Shown here: piece by piece, positions 12,487 to 23,473 of the stretch
Position numbering within the stretch: position 1 is the first letter of the stretch
How the letters are laid out: the number at the start of each line of letters is the position of its first letter
Origin: Cryptomeria japonica
Taxonomy: Eukaryota; Streptophyta; Pinopsida; Cupressales; Cupressaceae
Direction: 5' to 3'
Length of the DNA: 64,000 bases
NCBI RefSeq assembly: GCF_030272615.1
Contig: NC_081413.1
Span: forward strand, 21,268,501 to 21,332,500
Program-made: the position numbers and the translations under genes
Notes under the pieces: generated by a model
What the model was told of the DNA's origin: nothing
Seen by the model: the letters and a program-made list of their open reading frames with translations, nothing else
The model's database searches: none

Positions 12487-12575
12487 ACCATGGCACCCAG
12501 TACCCTGGTCCTTCAGGATCATGGTGCCTAGCGCCCTGGTCCCTCAGGACCATGGCGCCCAGCGCCATGGTCCCT
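12487..12575 (+). repeat. 31-bp minisatellite inside the E5 5' LTR
   Basis: Units start at 12487, 12518 and 12549, each beginning A(C/T)CATGG and holding CCTGGTCC(T/C)TCAGG; the third is partial. The 3' LTR has one unit at about 19324-19350, so the array changed after, or during, the copying that made the two LTRs. Confidence 0.8.
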
Positions 12576-12696
12576 GGCCCTATTTTGGGCTCGGTCTCTT
12601 GTTGGGCATCGGGTCTTCAAGTTTGCAATTTGGAAAATAATGCTCCTAGGTCGGCCTAAGGTCAGAAAAATCAGTCTCCTAACCCTAATTGACAAG

Positions 12697-12705
12697 TATA
12701 TAAAC
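12697..12705 (+). promoter_or_regulatory. TATA box of the E5 5' LTR
   Basis: TATATAAAC in an AT-rich setting followed by a C-rich stretch (TTTCCCCTCCC). The same box occurs at 19472-19480 in the 3' LTR. It would drive the genomic transcript. Confidence 0.6.
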
Positions 12706-13573
12706 TACATTTCCCCTCCCAGAAAAGGAGGAGGAAAAACATATGTGTGCAAGTGGCGGAAGCGATAGGCAAACATTCAAACATTCAAACATTCAAGCAT
12801 TCTTTCAAGCAATTGAGCATTCTAGGTCTCCATTCAAGGCTAGGTGTTGCATTCAAGACAAGGATTCAACCATTGAAGAGGAGATCACCTACAATACACA
12901 ACCTACAATATACAACATCATTACACCTTCACATGTAAGAATACAAACATTCTTACAACAAGGTATCAGTACTTGATTATGCTACAAACATTTACATTTA
13001 CAACATTCTCATTTCTTGGTTAATTCCAAAACCGGGGTTTGACCTGAAGGCAAACCCCTAATCCCTAACCCCCCAATCATCCTCTCTTTTCTGTGTGTAG
13101 GTTGCAAGTATGCAATTGTAATTGAAGATTTGGAATCCTTGTGCAGAGACGAACAGATCCCCCTTCGTTTCACGGATTTTCGGAGGACTGTGTGCACTCG
13201 GGGCACCATCGTCCTGTCAACTTTCGCTCAAACTTGCAGGACAACACTATCTCGACATTCTACTGCTAATTTCAGATCCGCAGCTTCATCCCGTGTCTCT
13301 ATCTCCGTCTACAAGCAAATCTTTCCTACTTTTACATACACTCCTAGTTCAATCCTTCTATCTACATTCTTTACAAAAGAGGGTATCCTTGCTATCTCAA
13401 CCCTTGAAACTCATTTAGAATTCAATCTTGCATTGTGTGGGATTGGATCTTGTGAGTTTCAACCCCTCTTTTGAATGTAAAGTCTCTCTTAAGTGAAAAC
13501 CGACAATCCTAGTGACCTCCTTTCTCTCTCCTTGGAGTGGGGGAACACCTAGGGTTCGATTTTCCGCTTTACA

Positions 13574-15039
13574 TTTTGGTGCACCTGACGTGAACATCCT
13601 AATTCTGATTATTCATGGTTAGATCTAAAAAATTTTGCTTCCTTAATTACATTTCCATGTTTGATCTTTTGCAAATTTTAGAGGTTAATTGCATAAAAAC
13701 CCTAAATTTTCTTTTTAGTAATTGAGCTTGTGAAATGTTTAATTGTTAATGCTTGTTTCAGATCTACCCTTCTATTGCAAATTGTCAATTCATATTTGTG
13801 CTCTAATTCTGAAAATTAAGTGGTTAAGTGTCAAAACCCTAATTTTTAAAACCCTCTTGATTCAACCTTTGACCGATGATTTCACTGATCAGAACACCTC
13901 CAAATCAGCTGTAACTTTAGATTCCGCAACAAACTCATAATATCTTTCATCCCTGAAAATTTTGAAAAAAGTTGTGAGGACCGTGTGCACCCCGAGTGCC
14001 ATTGTCCCCGACATTTTTTTTGAAATTTCGGGAGCTAGATCTTACTGTATTTTTTTGCTAGAATCCAGAATCTTGGTTGATTTCATCAATTCTAACACTT
14101 TCAAAATTAAAGTCAAATTTGGTCTAGTGATTGCTTGGATCAAGGCTTCTAATCATTCAAAAATTGTTGAAATTGAAATTTTGTGTTAAAATTGTGTTTC
14201 TTATTGTCCTAAATCTGAAAAGTGTGTTGGCATTCATTCAAAGTTTCAGTGCTTTATTCAAATTTTTGCAATTTGTGACTTTTGAAATTAAGTGTTTGAT
14301 TGCAACAACTTTGATTTCCGCTTTCAAAATTGAATTTTGCATGAAATTTGAGTGAACTTTTAAATTTCAAAGCTTGCATTACTTTTAGTATTCCCTCTAA
14401 AATCATAAAATTCAAAATTTCAGTTTCCCTCTCTTTTTCAAAATTTGAATTTTGCATTTTTCAACAATCTTGGTAGGATTCAATTTTGAGATTGCAACTT
14501 TAATTTGGCCTATCTACAGATTGTAAAATCACTCAATTTTTTCAGATTAGTTTTAAAATCATCATAACCTTCATCCCTGAAAATTTCAAAAAAAGTTGCA
14601 AGGACTGTGTGCACTCCGTTCGCCACGGTCCCTGACATTTTTTTCGAAATTTTGGGAGATTGTCATGATTGCATTTAATAGCTTAAATCTAGGAGATTGG
14701 CTAATTTTATTGAAATTTGCTACCTCTAAATTTGAAAATAAATTCAAAATTCAAGATTTCAATTTTCAAGATAATAATTAAAATTAAGAGCTACCCCCCT
14801 TGGCCCTAATTTTTCAATTGTGCCTACCTTTCTTGGAAGTTGTGTTTCCCTCTTCTTTCACAAAGTTCAAATTGGATAATCATTATCTCATTGTTCAATT
14901 TTGCCAGCTTTATTTTCAAAATTCAAAATCTTCTCTCTCTCTCTAGTGCATGAGTTTTACAACAATAAGCCCTACTTACACTATTCCCGTTAGATGAAGC
15001 CTTAGAATTAAGTTTTTCCAAGGTTTAATTACCGAGGAG
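13574..15039 (+). other. 5' leader of E5
   Basis: A 1.45-kb AT-rich untranslated leader. It contains two copies (13976-14033 and 14598-14661) of a GTGTGCAC-centred motif that also occurs in both LTRs. The short frames here are low-complexity Phe/Leu/Ile-rich strings without motifs. Confidence 0.7.
13577..13594 (+). promoter_or_regulatory. Primer binding site of E5 (probably tRNA-Trp)
   Basis: TGGTGCACCTGACGTGAA starts three bases after the LTR end. It differs at two positions from the E12 site TGGTGAACCCGACGTGAA, which complements the 3' end of plant tRNA-Trp as I remember it. Primer identity is therefore probable, not proven. Confidence 0.65.
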
Positions 15040-18000
15040 ATGGAACCTAATTTGAATGGCATTTTTAACGAGGACACGGGTAATTCCTCTAATCCTCTTA
15101 ATGATGAAGAAGCTCTCCATGAGGTTTTTGTAGAACAACTTTCAAAATTGGATAACCAATTTGATGATTTTCAGCAATGGATGTCTCAAGAATACCCCGA
15201 TAGTCAAGCTCTTTCATTAATTGAGGGTCTAAAACGTATGGTTCAAAGTGATAAGAATGGAATTGATATTTTGTGTAGTATTGCACACATCGTGGATTCG
15301 AATGTGATGCCTATGAAGAGTTGTGCCGAAACTTTAGGTTATACACAACCTCCTACTCAAGTCAATCATTCTATCCCTTTGACAACTTCTATTGCTAGTA
15401 TACCTACTTTTACATCAAACATAATGACTACTTCAATACAAAACATTCCACCTATGATCACCGGTCATGGGGGCAATCCTTCCTCTTCAATCAACCCTCT
15501 TCCTTCATTCAATCTGACTTCTTCATTCATTCCTTCAATGAGTGTCCCTATTACATCTCCACAAATGAACATGACGCAAGGGGGCAATTTATTCAACCAT
15601 TCCATTCCTCCTTGTAGTGCTTTTTCCAATCATCTCCTATGACTAACTATCATAGTGTCCCGCCACCTTACTCTCAATCAATACCTTCTTTCAATAACAT
15701 AATACCTCCATCACAATCTAACATGTCTAATATGAACTCTTCGACTGAAGTGACCATTAACAATCTTGCACAAACTGTCTCTTCTTTACAGCAACAAATT
15801 GCCTCTATGAATCAATCTAAGTTTAGTGTGCCCACATTTGATGTTGTGAGCCCACTTTCTCTTGACATTGTTCGAGCTATTCCCCCTAAGCATGTTGAAA
15901 TCCCGCAGTTGGAGCTTTATAATGGTAAAGGTGATCCTCTAACACATGTTAAGACCTTTCAAACAATATGTACCAATTTTGCTCATGACCAAAGGTTGCT
16001 TGCAAAACTGTTTACTAGAACATTAAGAGATAAGGCTCTACAATGGTATTGCTTGTTGCCTTCCTATTCTATTTACTTCTTTCCAACAACTTGCAAATGC
16101 TTTTATTCAACAATTTCAAAACAATATAAGTCCTAAAGTTACTTTGATTGATTTAATGCATTGTAAACAAGGTGTTAAAGAAAAAGTGACTGATTTCATT
16201 GGTAGATATAAGCATTTGTGTGCTCAAATTTCTTTTCCAGTACCTGACAATGATATTCAAAGAATCTTTATTTCTAATTTACAAAAAGATATTAGAGAAA
16301 AACTTCTGTTTTCTGAGTTTACTTCTTTCCAACAGTTGTGTGCAACTCTTCACAATTGTCAACTGACTGTGAGTCAAATGGAACAAGCAAATCCTATGGC
16401 TCCGAGTGATAAGGGTGATAGTAGTCAACAACCATTTGGGAAGTTTAAACCAAACAGAGGGATCATTAAGTTCAATGAAAACATCACCAACAACAATGTG
16501 AATGCAGCATCAGGTGTGCCTCCCATTTCCAAGTTTTTCAAGAAAGAAAGAGAGTTTACTCCTTTGAATGAATCATTGCATAGTATTATGAATAAGTTAT
16601 TGGAACAAAATGTGCTTACCCTCCCTTCTATAAAGCAAATAGATCCTGCAAAGATTCATTCACCCTATTTTGATAACAAATTTTTTTGTCAATTTCATCG
16701 TCAACCTGGGCATGATACTGGAAAATGTTTTTCTTTAAAGGGTAAAATTCAAGATTTGATTGATAATAATACTATCTCTGTTTCAGGTGTGAATGATAAA
16801 GGCAACACATCTGTAGCTCTTCCTAACCAAAATCTTAAGATTTTTACTGATCCATTACCTTCTCATACCTCTAATGTGATTGAGACTAATGGTTCCTCTT
16901 TCTCACCTGATGGTCTTGTGTCTATGACTCCGAATGTGATTAACTTTGTAGAGCAGCAGAAAATCCCTAAAGAACCTTCCATCACATTTGATTCCAGTGA
17001 AACTATCAGGGCACCTGATGGTCCTTTATATATAGTTGCAAAAGTCAAGAATACACCTTGTCGTGGAGTGCTTATTGATCCTTCTTGCATGGTTAATGTT
17101 ATTACCGAAGAATTTCTTTTTACTTTGCAATTGAATCAAGTGATCTATGACAAAACAAATGTGGTTGTGAAATTATTTGATGCATTTTCTTCTCCTGCAA
17201 TTGGTTCTATTACATTACCTATTGAGGTCCATAACAAATCCCTTGATGTGAGCTTTGCTATTATTCCATCATCCAAACAATTTCATGTGAAGCTAGGCTA
17301 TCCTTGGCTATCTTCCATGAAAGCTATTGCTTCTCCTATTCACAAGTGTTTGAAATTTCCCCATAATGGTGAAGTTGTTACTGTCAATCATAGTCTCTTT
17401 AAACCAACTGAAAGAACTTCTAGCATTCCTATTGATTATTTTTGGTCTAAACAATTCCAATCTCTTCCACCGCGAAGTGATTATCTTTTCAAATCTTATC
17501 AAAAGTGGAAAAAAGATATGATCCTATCTCTAAGTGAACCTCAAACACCCAAACTTGATATTCCTATCGTTCTTGAGAAGGAAGTTCTTCCTTTGAAAGA
17601 TAAAACTAATGTCTTTCCTCAAGAAGATTCCCAACCCATTCCTATGGATGTGACTATGTCTATGTCTAATAAAATTTCTAAAAGTAGACCTATACCTCCT
17701 CGTCATGATGGACTTGGTCTCCTTCCTAAACCAAATATTCCTCCTTTATATGGAGCAGTTCCTCCTCCTTCCTCTTATAAAGAGAAGAGACCTTCCTCTT
17801 CTCATATTATCCAACCTAAGAAACCACAACCTAAACACCCAAGTGATAAGGATGAGAACATTCCTCCTCCTCAATCTTCTCCACTTCCTACTAAGACTAG
17901 ATGAAATCATTCTGCGTGTGAACACCAATGAAAGTGTCATCTTAGAGCTCGTGCAGCTGCTTCTCAAACTTTGCAATCCCCAAAAACACCTTCAACTAGT

Positions 18001-18396
18001 ATTATTCCATTTTCTCCTCAGTCGAAAATTGAGCCAAAATCTCCTAAGCATAAGATGCATGATGGTTTTGATCCTGTGCAAGTTAAAGATCCCATTTTTA
18101 TAAATCTTGATGATGATATAGATGAAAATGTTATTCATGATGAAAATGTTACTTCTCTTGCTTCTGATAGTGAATATGAATATGTTGATATTGATAACCA
18201 TTTATCTAACAAATTTTTGAAAGCACTTATCTTAGCTCCTAGACAAGAACAACATGGCTTGGAACATTTACATAGCCCTTGTTTGGATCTTGTGATAGCT
18301 CCATCTGCTATGTTGGATGTTCCTCCTCTAGCGTGTTTCCTACCTTCCCAAAATATTGATCAACAAGATTGGGGGGTGGATGACGTGCTAGACTAG
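15040..18396 (+). pseudogene. E5 Gag and protease-like polyprotein, frameshifted
   Basis: Gag packages element RNA and a retropepsin would mature it. The frame opens at 15040 (200 codons, Ser/Thr/Asn/Pro-rich), shifts by one base at an ATGA overlap (15639) and shifts back near 16060-16144, giving a 586-codon segment to 17904; a further lesion separates 17971-18396. The retrotransposon Gag core covers about 15896-16380 (PQLELYNGKGDPLTHVK to ISNLQKDIREKL). A zinc knuckle of form CQFHRQPGHDTGKC lies at about 16688-16729. A protease-like fold follows at about 17020-17390, but its active-site triad reads IDPSC instead of D(S/T)G, so it is probably inactive. It later has the flap-end motif LGYPWL. 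The C-terminus is Pro-rich, then acidic. Confidence 0.75.
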
Positions 18397-19135
18397 TTCA
18401 TTAGCACAGCAGACTCTCTCCTCCTCTCTTGATATCTTTTGTTACTTCTTCTATGTGTTATTCTCATTCTTCTATTTGTTGTCCTTAGTGTTGTCTACTT
18501 GAGGACGATGCAAAGCATTGAGATCTCTTTTGGTCTCTCTCATGTTGACTCAAAAGACACATGTGTTCCCTTCTTCTAGGTGACCTTCCTTGATTGGGGA
18601 ATGAAGAACAATTATGCATACATACATATGATATACATGAATTATCATACAGCATATTGACCCCAAGGAAGGCAAAGTCACCTCGTGATTTGTGTTTTGT
18701 GTCTATTATCCTTGGGTTTATCTCACACTTGGGGGCTAAATCTTTGTGATAACATGCTCCTTTCCCTTCTCATTTCTTATGTGTATCACTACCTTAAAGC
18801 AATCACCCCCGATGAGGCATGTGCGATCACTTTAATGTAGGGGACATACACTCTGTTCACATCTGTTCAAGATTCTTAAAAAATTTCTTGGCAAACTTAG
18901 CTTTGCCTTGAAAATTTTTGGTATTTTTTCTTGCATGACTCATAGTGAGGGAACCATACTACTGTCAGTCATGGTTCTCCCTCATGATCTTCCCTTTTAC
19001 TTTGTCAATCGAAGTCGTAAGATCCTTAGTCCACTAGGGGCTTGGTGTATCTTGCCTCCTTGACATGGTGAAAGTCTTTCAATGTTGTTTCCTTGTACTT
19101 TACCAGAAGTATGGGCGTACGCTTATACTCCCGCT
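18397..19135 (+). other. 3' non-coding region of E5
   Basis: About 740 bp without a credible frame, containing GAGGACGATG and several TTGGGG-type motifs. This is where RT, RNase H and integrase would be in an autonomous element; no trace of them is visible. Confidence 0.6.
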
Positions 19136-19150
19136 AAAGTGGGAGCTAAA
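19136..19150 (+). promoter_or_regulatory. Polypurine tract of E5
   Basis: AAAGTGGGAGCTAAA directly precedes the TGTAG start of the 3' LTR. Confidence 0.75.
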
Positions 19151-20357
19151 TGTAGTGTCGTAAAATTGTGACACTTGTAATTTTGACTGCATTTGGGTCT
19201 TCACGATGGCAGCGCAACGTTGAACCTGAATGTAGACCCTGAAACCTGTTTACGACATCAAAAACTGCATCTTTCTGCACCTTGGCCTAATCCTCCTTGC
19301 ACCCTGCTGTCCTGGGAGGTGGGACCATGGTGCCTAGTGCCCTGGTCCCTGGCCCTATTTTGGGCTCGGTCTCTTGTTGGGCATCGGGTCTTCAAGTTTG
19401 CAATTTGGAAAATAATTCTCCTAGGTCGGCCTAAGGTCAGAAAAATCAATCTCCTAACCCTAATTGACAAGTATATAAACTACATTTCCCCTCCCAGAAA
19501 AGGAGGAGGAAAAACATATGCGTGCAAGAGGCGGAAGCGATAGGCAAACATTAAAACATTAAAACATTCAAACATTCAAGCATTCCTTCAAGCAATTGAG
19601 CATTCTAGGTCTCCATTCAAGGCTAGGTGTTGCATTCAAGACAAGGATTCAACCATTGAAGAGGAGATCACCTACAACACACAACCTACAACATACAACA
19701 TCATTACACCTTCACATGTAAGAATACAAACATTCTTACAACAAGGTATCAGTACTTGATTATGCTACAAACATTTACATTTACAACATTCTCATTTCTT
19801 GGTTAATTCCAAAACCGGGGTTTGACCTGAAGGCAAACCCCTAATCCCTAACCCCCCAATCGTCCTCTCTTTTCTGTGTGTAGGTTGCAGGTATGCGGCT
19901 ATAATTGAAGATCTGGAATCCTTGTGTAGAGACAAACAGATCCCCCTTCGTTTCGTGGATTTTTCGGAGGACCGTGTGCACTCCGGGCAGCATCGTCCCG
20001 TCAACTTTCGCTCAAACTTGCAGGACAACATCGTCTCGACATTTTACTGCTAATTTCAGGTCCGCAGCTTCATCCCGTGTCTCTATCTTCGTCTACAAGC
20101 GAATCTTTCCTACTTTTACATACACTCCTAGTTCAATCCTTCTATCTACATTCTTTAGAAAAGAGGGTATCCTTGCTGTCTCAACCCTTGAAACTCATTT
20201 AGAATTCAATCTTGCATTGTGTGGGATTGGATCTTGTGAGTTTCAACCCCTCTTTTGAATGTAAAGTCTCTCCTAAGTGAAAACCGTCAATCCTAGTGAC
20301 CTCCTCTCTCTTTCCTTGGAGTGGGGGAACACCTAGGGTTTGATTTTCTGCTTTACA
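19151..20357 (+). repeat. 3' LTR of E5
   Basis: 1207 bp, TGTAGTGTCG to CTGCTTTACA. Very similar to the 5' LTR except for scattered substitutions and loss of two 31-bp units. Confidence 0.92.
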
Positions 20358-20362
20358 GGGAC
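20358..20362. repeat. Target-site duplication of E5, right copy (GGGAC)
   Basis: An exact copy of 12309-12313. Confidence 0.92.
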
Positions 20363-21159
20363 ATTTAGTAGAAAAATATCCAATCTTTCCACAGTTGAAA
20401 TATTTTAGAGGTGCTTTCCCTTTGTACTTCCTGGAGCCTCTTTTCAGTCTTCTCATAAAGTTGGCCATAATTTCATAAGAGTCTTCACCAGTTGCATCAT
20501 GAGCAGACTCTTCATTTCTTTTTCTTGATGTTTTGAATGCAGCTTCCTTCTTCACAGCCTTAGTACTGGTAATTGTCATCTCATAAGTAGTTAGGGAACC
20601 ATACAACTATAAAAACCTTCAAATCTTTTGCTTCTTCTATTGTTGAGACATTTGTATCATACTTAGATGTAAGAGATCTAAGTACTTTCTTTACAACCAC
20701 TTTGTCTTTTATTTCTTCTCCAAGTCCTCTAATGGTGTTTGTTGTTTCATCGACCCTTTGGAAATAGTTAGCAATGTTCTCTTCATCTCTCATTTTTAGA
20801 CCCTCAAGTTGTGCTCTCAATGTCTGGAGCTTAGCTTCCTTGACTTTAGCATCACCTTCAAATATCGTCTACAACTTATCCCAAGTTTCTTTAGCAGAGG
20901 AGCAGTGCATGACTTTAACAAACTCATTATTAGATAACCCACTAAGAATGGTATTTTTAGCTTTAGTATTGTTCTCATATTCCTTCTTAGCATCTGGATT
21001 AGTAGGGGGATTACTAGGGACTGTATACCCATTCATAACATACATCCATACATCACAACCTAGAGAAGACAAGTAGGCTTCCATTCTTGTACTCCAAAAG
21101 GAATAGTTGACTCCATCAAACATAGGAGCTTTTGAGGAGGTGGATTCATTTCTTGCCAT
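20363..21159 (-). pseudogene. E4 Gag N-terminal part (Copia, DUF4219/UBN2 type)
   Basis: Starts at 21159 (MARNESTSSK), a few codons after the primer site, and reads the usual plant Copia Gag opening: FDGVNYSFWSTRMEAYL, then a UBN2-like domain with SSAKETWDKL, QRVDETTNTIRGLGE and VLRSLTSKYD. A stop at about 20870 and a frameshift near 20590 break it. It ends in a CCHC-like knuckle, FNCGKIGYFSTKC, whose last codons abut the E5 insertion; the frame continues in the same sense at 12313. The first knuckle Cys appears to be Tyr. It would form virus-like particles if intact. Confidence 0.72.
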
Positions 21160-21220
21160 TGTGAACACTTGAGAGGGTCTACCCAAGCTATAGAATGCTT
21201 TGACAAAATTGGATACCTAG

Positions 21221-21232
21221 GCTCTAATACCA
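21221..21232 (-). promoter_or_regulatory. Primer binding site of E4 (tRNA-Met type)
   Basis: The minus strand reads TGGTATTAGAGC, one base from the canonical initiator tRNA-Met site, two bases from the LTR edge. Confidence 0.7.
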
Positions 21233-21234
21233 AT

Positions 21235-22380
21235 TGTTGGACACAATGGATCACTGAGAGGGGGGTGAATCAGTGATTTAAACTCTTGTTCTTCAACAAG
21301 GAGATATCAGTAATATATGATAAGTGCTAACCGGTAACTTAAATAATGCAAGAAGGGTGTGTGAATAGACCTACTAAAACATTAATATACCACATGCACA
21401 AAGTTGCAACACAACACCAAATATATATGAGAAAAACCCGATGTGGGAAAAACCTCAACGAGAATAGCTACTAGAGATCTTCTGCTCCAATCCAGCCTCA
21501 CAATAACTCTTTGATTACAATATTTTAGGGCACCAACCCAAGGAACAACAACTGCTGATTTATGAGCACCAACTCAAAGGAGCACCAATGCCTGCACAAT
21601 TTATAGGCTACAACCTAAAGGCACTACAACCCCTGCACTAAGCTACAACTTAGTGAAAACAATATAAAATTCAGTTATACAGATGAAATCACTATTGCAA
21701 ATGAAATTTTGCAACCATACAATATACTTCTCTGTCAGTTTCAACCTTACCGGTCTGTATCGTCTTCTCCCACTCTGGAACTTGGCTCTGTTTAATACTT
21801 TTCTAAGTCACCTCTTACAATGTCTTCCCTCCTCCACTCACACTTGATCACTCTCTATAGGACACCACCTTTACTGGCTTGTCACTCCTGTGTTTTAAGC
21901 TCTCTTCATCGATTTGTTCCTTTCACCGATTTACCTTACTTCTTCCCACCAGTACACTCTTCACTCATAAACACTTCATCTCTTAGATAGTAGTTTCACA
22001 CTTACCTTCACTCTATAGTAGCACTAATCACAGTCTCAAGTCTACATATTTAAAATTGAGCTTTCCCTCCAAGAAACAATTCAAACTTAGGGTGGTTAGG
22101 GTTTTCATCACTTGACCAAATCTGCATGAGATTCGATCTAATTTGTCTTGGATCTATCACTTGTACCTGAGGAATGCATCTGTACACATTTTTCATTATC
22201 CAATGCATACTTGCTAAAGATAGCAATCTCATCCATGATTTTTTGGCTTGAAATATGTTGACTCATAAAAAGCCAAACTGTTTCCTTCTGGAGGTCTTCT
22301 TGCAGTCTTCTTTCTTTTCTTCGATCTAGGTGCCAACTACTTCCTGATCTTTCTTGCATAAATCTGTTATCATTCCATGA
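21235..22380 (-). repeat. 5' LTR of E4
   Basis: The plus strand starts TGTTGGACACAATGG and continues with CTGAGAGGGGGGTGAATCAG, a sequence also present at the equivalent end of the E10 LTR. That shared block marks the U5 end of this Copia LTR type. The partner LTR is deleted, so the right border near 22380 is a guess. Confidence 0.6.
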
Positions 22381-22384
22381 TTTG

Positions 22385-23107
22385 TGATTGTTTCATTTAT
22401 GTCAACTTGTTGTTTCATTTATGTCGACTCATTGTTTCATTTATGTACACGCACACAATCCATTAACTATCATTTCAGACATGGCCAAAGTTGTCGGTTG
22501 GACTGCAAAATTATGGCGAAAGTTGCCAATCGGGCTATCAAAATATGATAGATTAATGGAGCCCAAAATATCATTTTAAAGATGGCGAAAGTTGCCAATT
22601 GGACTGTCAAAATATGATAGATTAAATGTATATTCAAAGGTTGAGAGAAAATGCAGCCTTAGTTAGAGAAAAAAACATATTTCCACACTTCTTCTCACCA
22701 TAAAAGAATATACAGTCAATGAGTGCTTTATGTAATCTGTCACATCCTATCAAAAGCATAGTCAGTGAGTTTGTTGTTTTGCATTAAAAGTTTATTCTTA
22801 TCGATAGACAACTTTAATAGACCATTAAATATCATTTTAGAGACGACAAAACTTTTTAATTCAATTTGAAAAGTCTGATATATAGAAAGTATCTTCAATA
22901 GTCTCCATTAATAATGTAGGGGAAAAAGTTGGGATTTTCATCACATGAATAATGACAATGATCTGTTCGGACTATTAAGAAAAATATCATTTACCCAGAT
23001 ATTCTCTTCCGGCTTCTAGAGAGTTTTCAACCATAGTAAACAATCATTTATTTTCTTTCCTCTTCATTTCAACCCATTTAGGTTTTGAAAATGATAGAGA
23101 ATGTCAA
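22385..23107. repeat. Degenerate DNA with short tandem repeats, left flank of E7 (E6)
   Basis: No gene. TGTTTCATTTATGT occurs three times at about 22390-22447. A unit containing GCGAAAGTTGCCAAT followed by ATCAAAATATGATAGATTAA recurs twice at about 22512-22625, with a more diverged third copy just upstream. This DNA and 28511-28933 were contiguous before E7 inserted, so it may be part of the E6 LTR. Confidence 0.45.
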
Positions 23108-23112
23108 ATAAT

Positions 23113-23413
23113 TGTTGAAAGTTGAAGTCCAACAGACTCCTTCCTTGTTTGCCGTCAAAACTCTTGGCTATTCATATTCTCTTTGCAAGCTCTTTAAGAG
23201 CTGATTGTAATTCATTTCTAAAGGTTAATTGCTAGAGCTGATTGCAGCTATGTATATGTAAACCAGATTGGTGAATAATAGAGTGATTCCCCTGCTTCAA
23301 GTGTGGATGTAGGCAATTGCCGAACCATGATAAATCTGTGTGTCTCATTGTTTGTGTTGTGTGTTGTTAATTCTATTTATCTGTTGTTTTCAATTCGATT
23401 TTTCATCCTAACA
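23113..23413 (+). repeat. 5' LTR of E7
   Basis: 301 bp, TGTTGAAAG to ATCCTAACA; aligned base for base with 28205-28505. Confidence 0.9.
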
Positions 23414-23415
23414 AT

Positions 23416-23426
23416 TGGTATCAGAG
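23416..23426 (+). promoter_or_regulatory. Primer binding site of E7 (initiator tRNA-Met)
   Basis: TGGTATCAGAG, two bases after the LTR end. Confidence 0.85.
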
Positions 23427-23473
23427 TGAGGTTAGATCACTGCTTAGATTTTGGAGTTTGAATTCCTTGAATC

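Larger units (their letters stand above)
12314..13573 (+). repeat. 5' LTR of E5
   Basis: 1260 bp, from TGTAGTGTCG to CCGCTTTACA. It holds a TATA box, a run of 10-bp AAACATTCAA units at about 12771-12815, and a three-unit 31-bp repeat that is reduced to one unit in the 3' LTR. Confidence 0.92.
12314..20357 (+). mobile_element. Gag-protease-only Ty3/gypsy retrotransposon (E5)
   Basis: Complete 8044-bp element: 1260-bp 5' LTR, primer site, 1.45-kb leader, gag plus protease-like frame (15040-18396), 750-bp 3' non-coding region, purine tract, 1207-bp 3' LTR. LTR ends are TGTAG and TTTACA and a perfect GGGAC duplication flanks it. No RT, RNase H or integrase is present and there is no room for them, so it depends on an autonomous partner. 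It matches the description of TR-GAG elements (LTR elements retaining Gag without Pol). The CxFHx4GHx4C-type knuckle resembles that of the Tat-like elements E11 and E12, which suggests the helper lineage. Confidence 0.85.
11400..22380 (-). mobile_element. Copia retrotransposon remnant (E4), split by E5
   Basis: The minus-strand remnant consists of a 5' LTR (21235 to about 22380), a tRNA-Met-type primer site, gag (21159-20363), and the rest of gag (12313-11412) on the far side of E5. Protease, integrase, RT and RNase H are missing: the element stops near 11400, next to the LINE tail, so its 3' portion was deleted. E5 sits inside the gag zinc-knuckle codons with a GGGAC duplication. Both outer borders are approximate. 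Confidence 0.7.

Noticed and set aside
12771-12815. Regular AAACATTCAA repeats, checked as a possible CRISPR or telomere-like array
   Set aside because: They are 10-bp units without spacers and belong to the E5 LTR, repeated in the 3' copy near 19545-19590.
20199-20606. 135-codon minus-strand frame ending in LTR sequence
   Set aside because: Its N-terminal two-thirds is E4 Gag with the zinc knuckle, but the end is E5 LTR read through, so it is not a gene as such.
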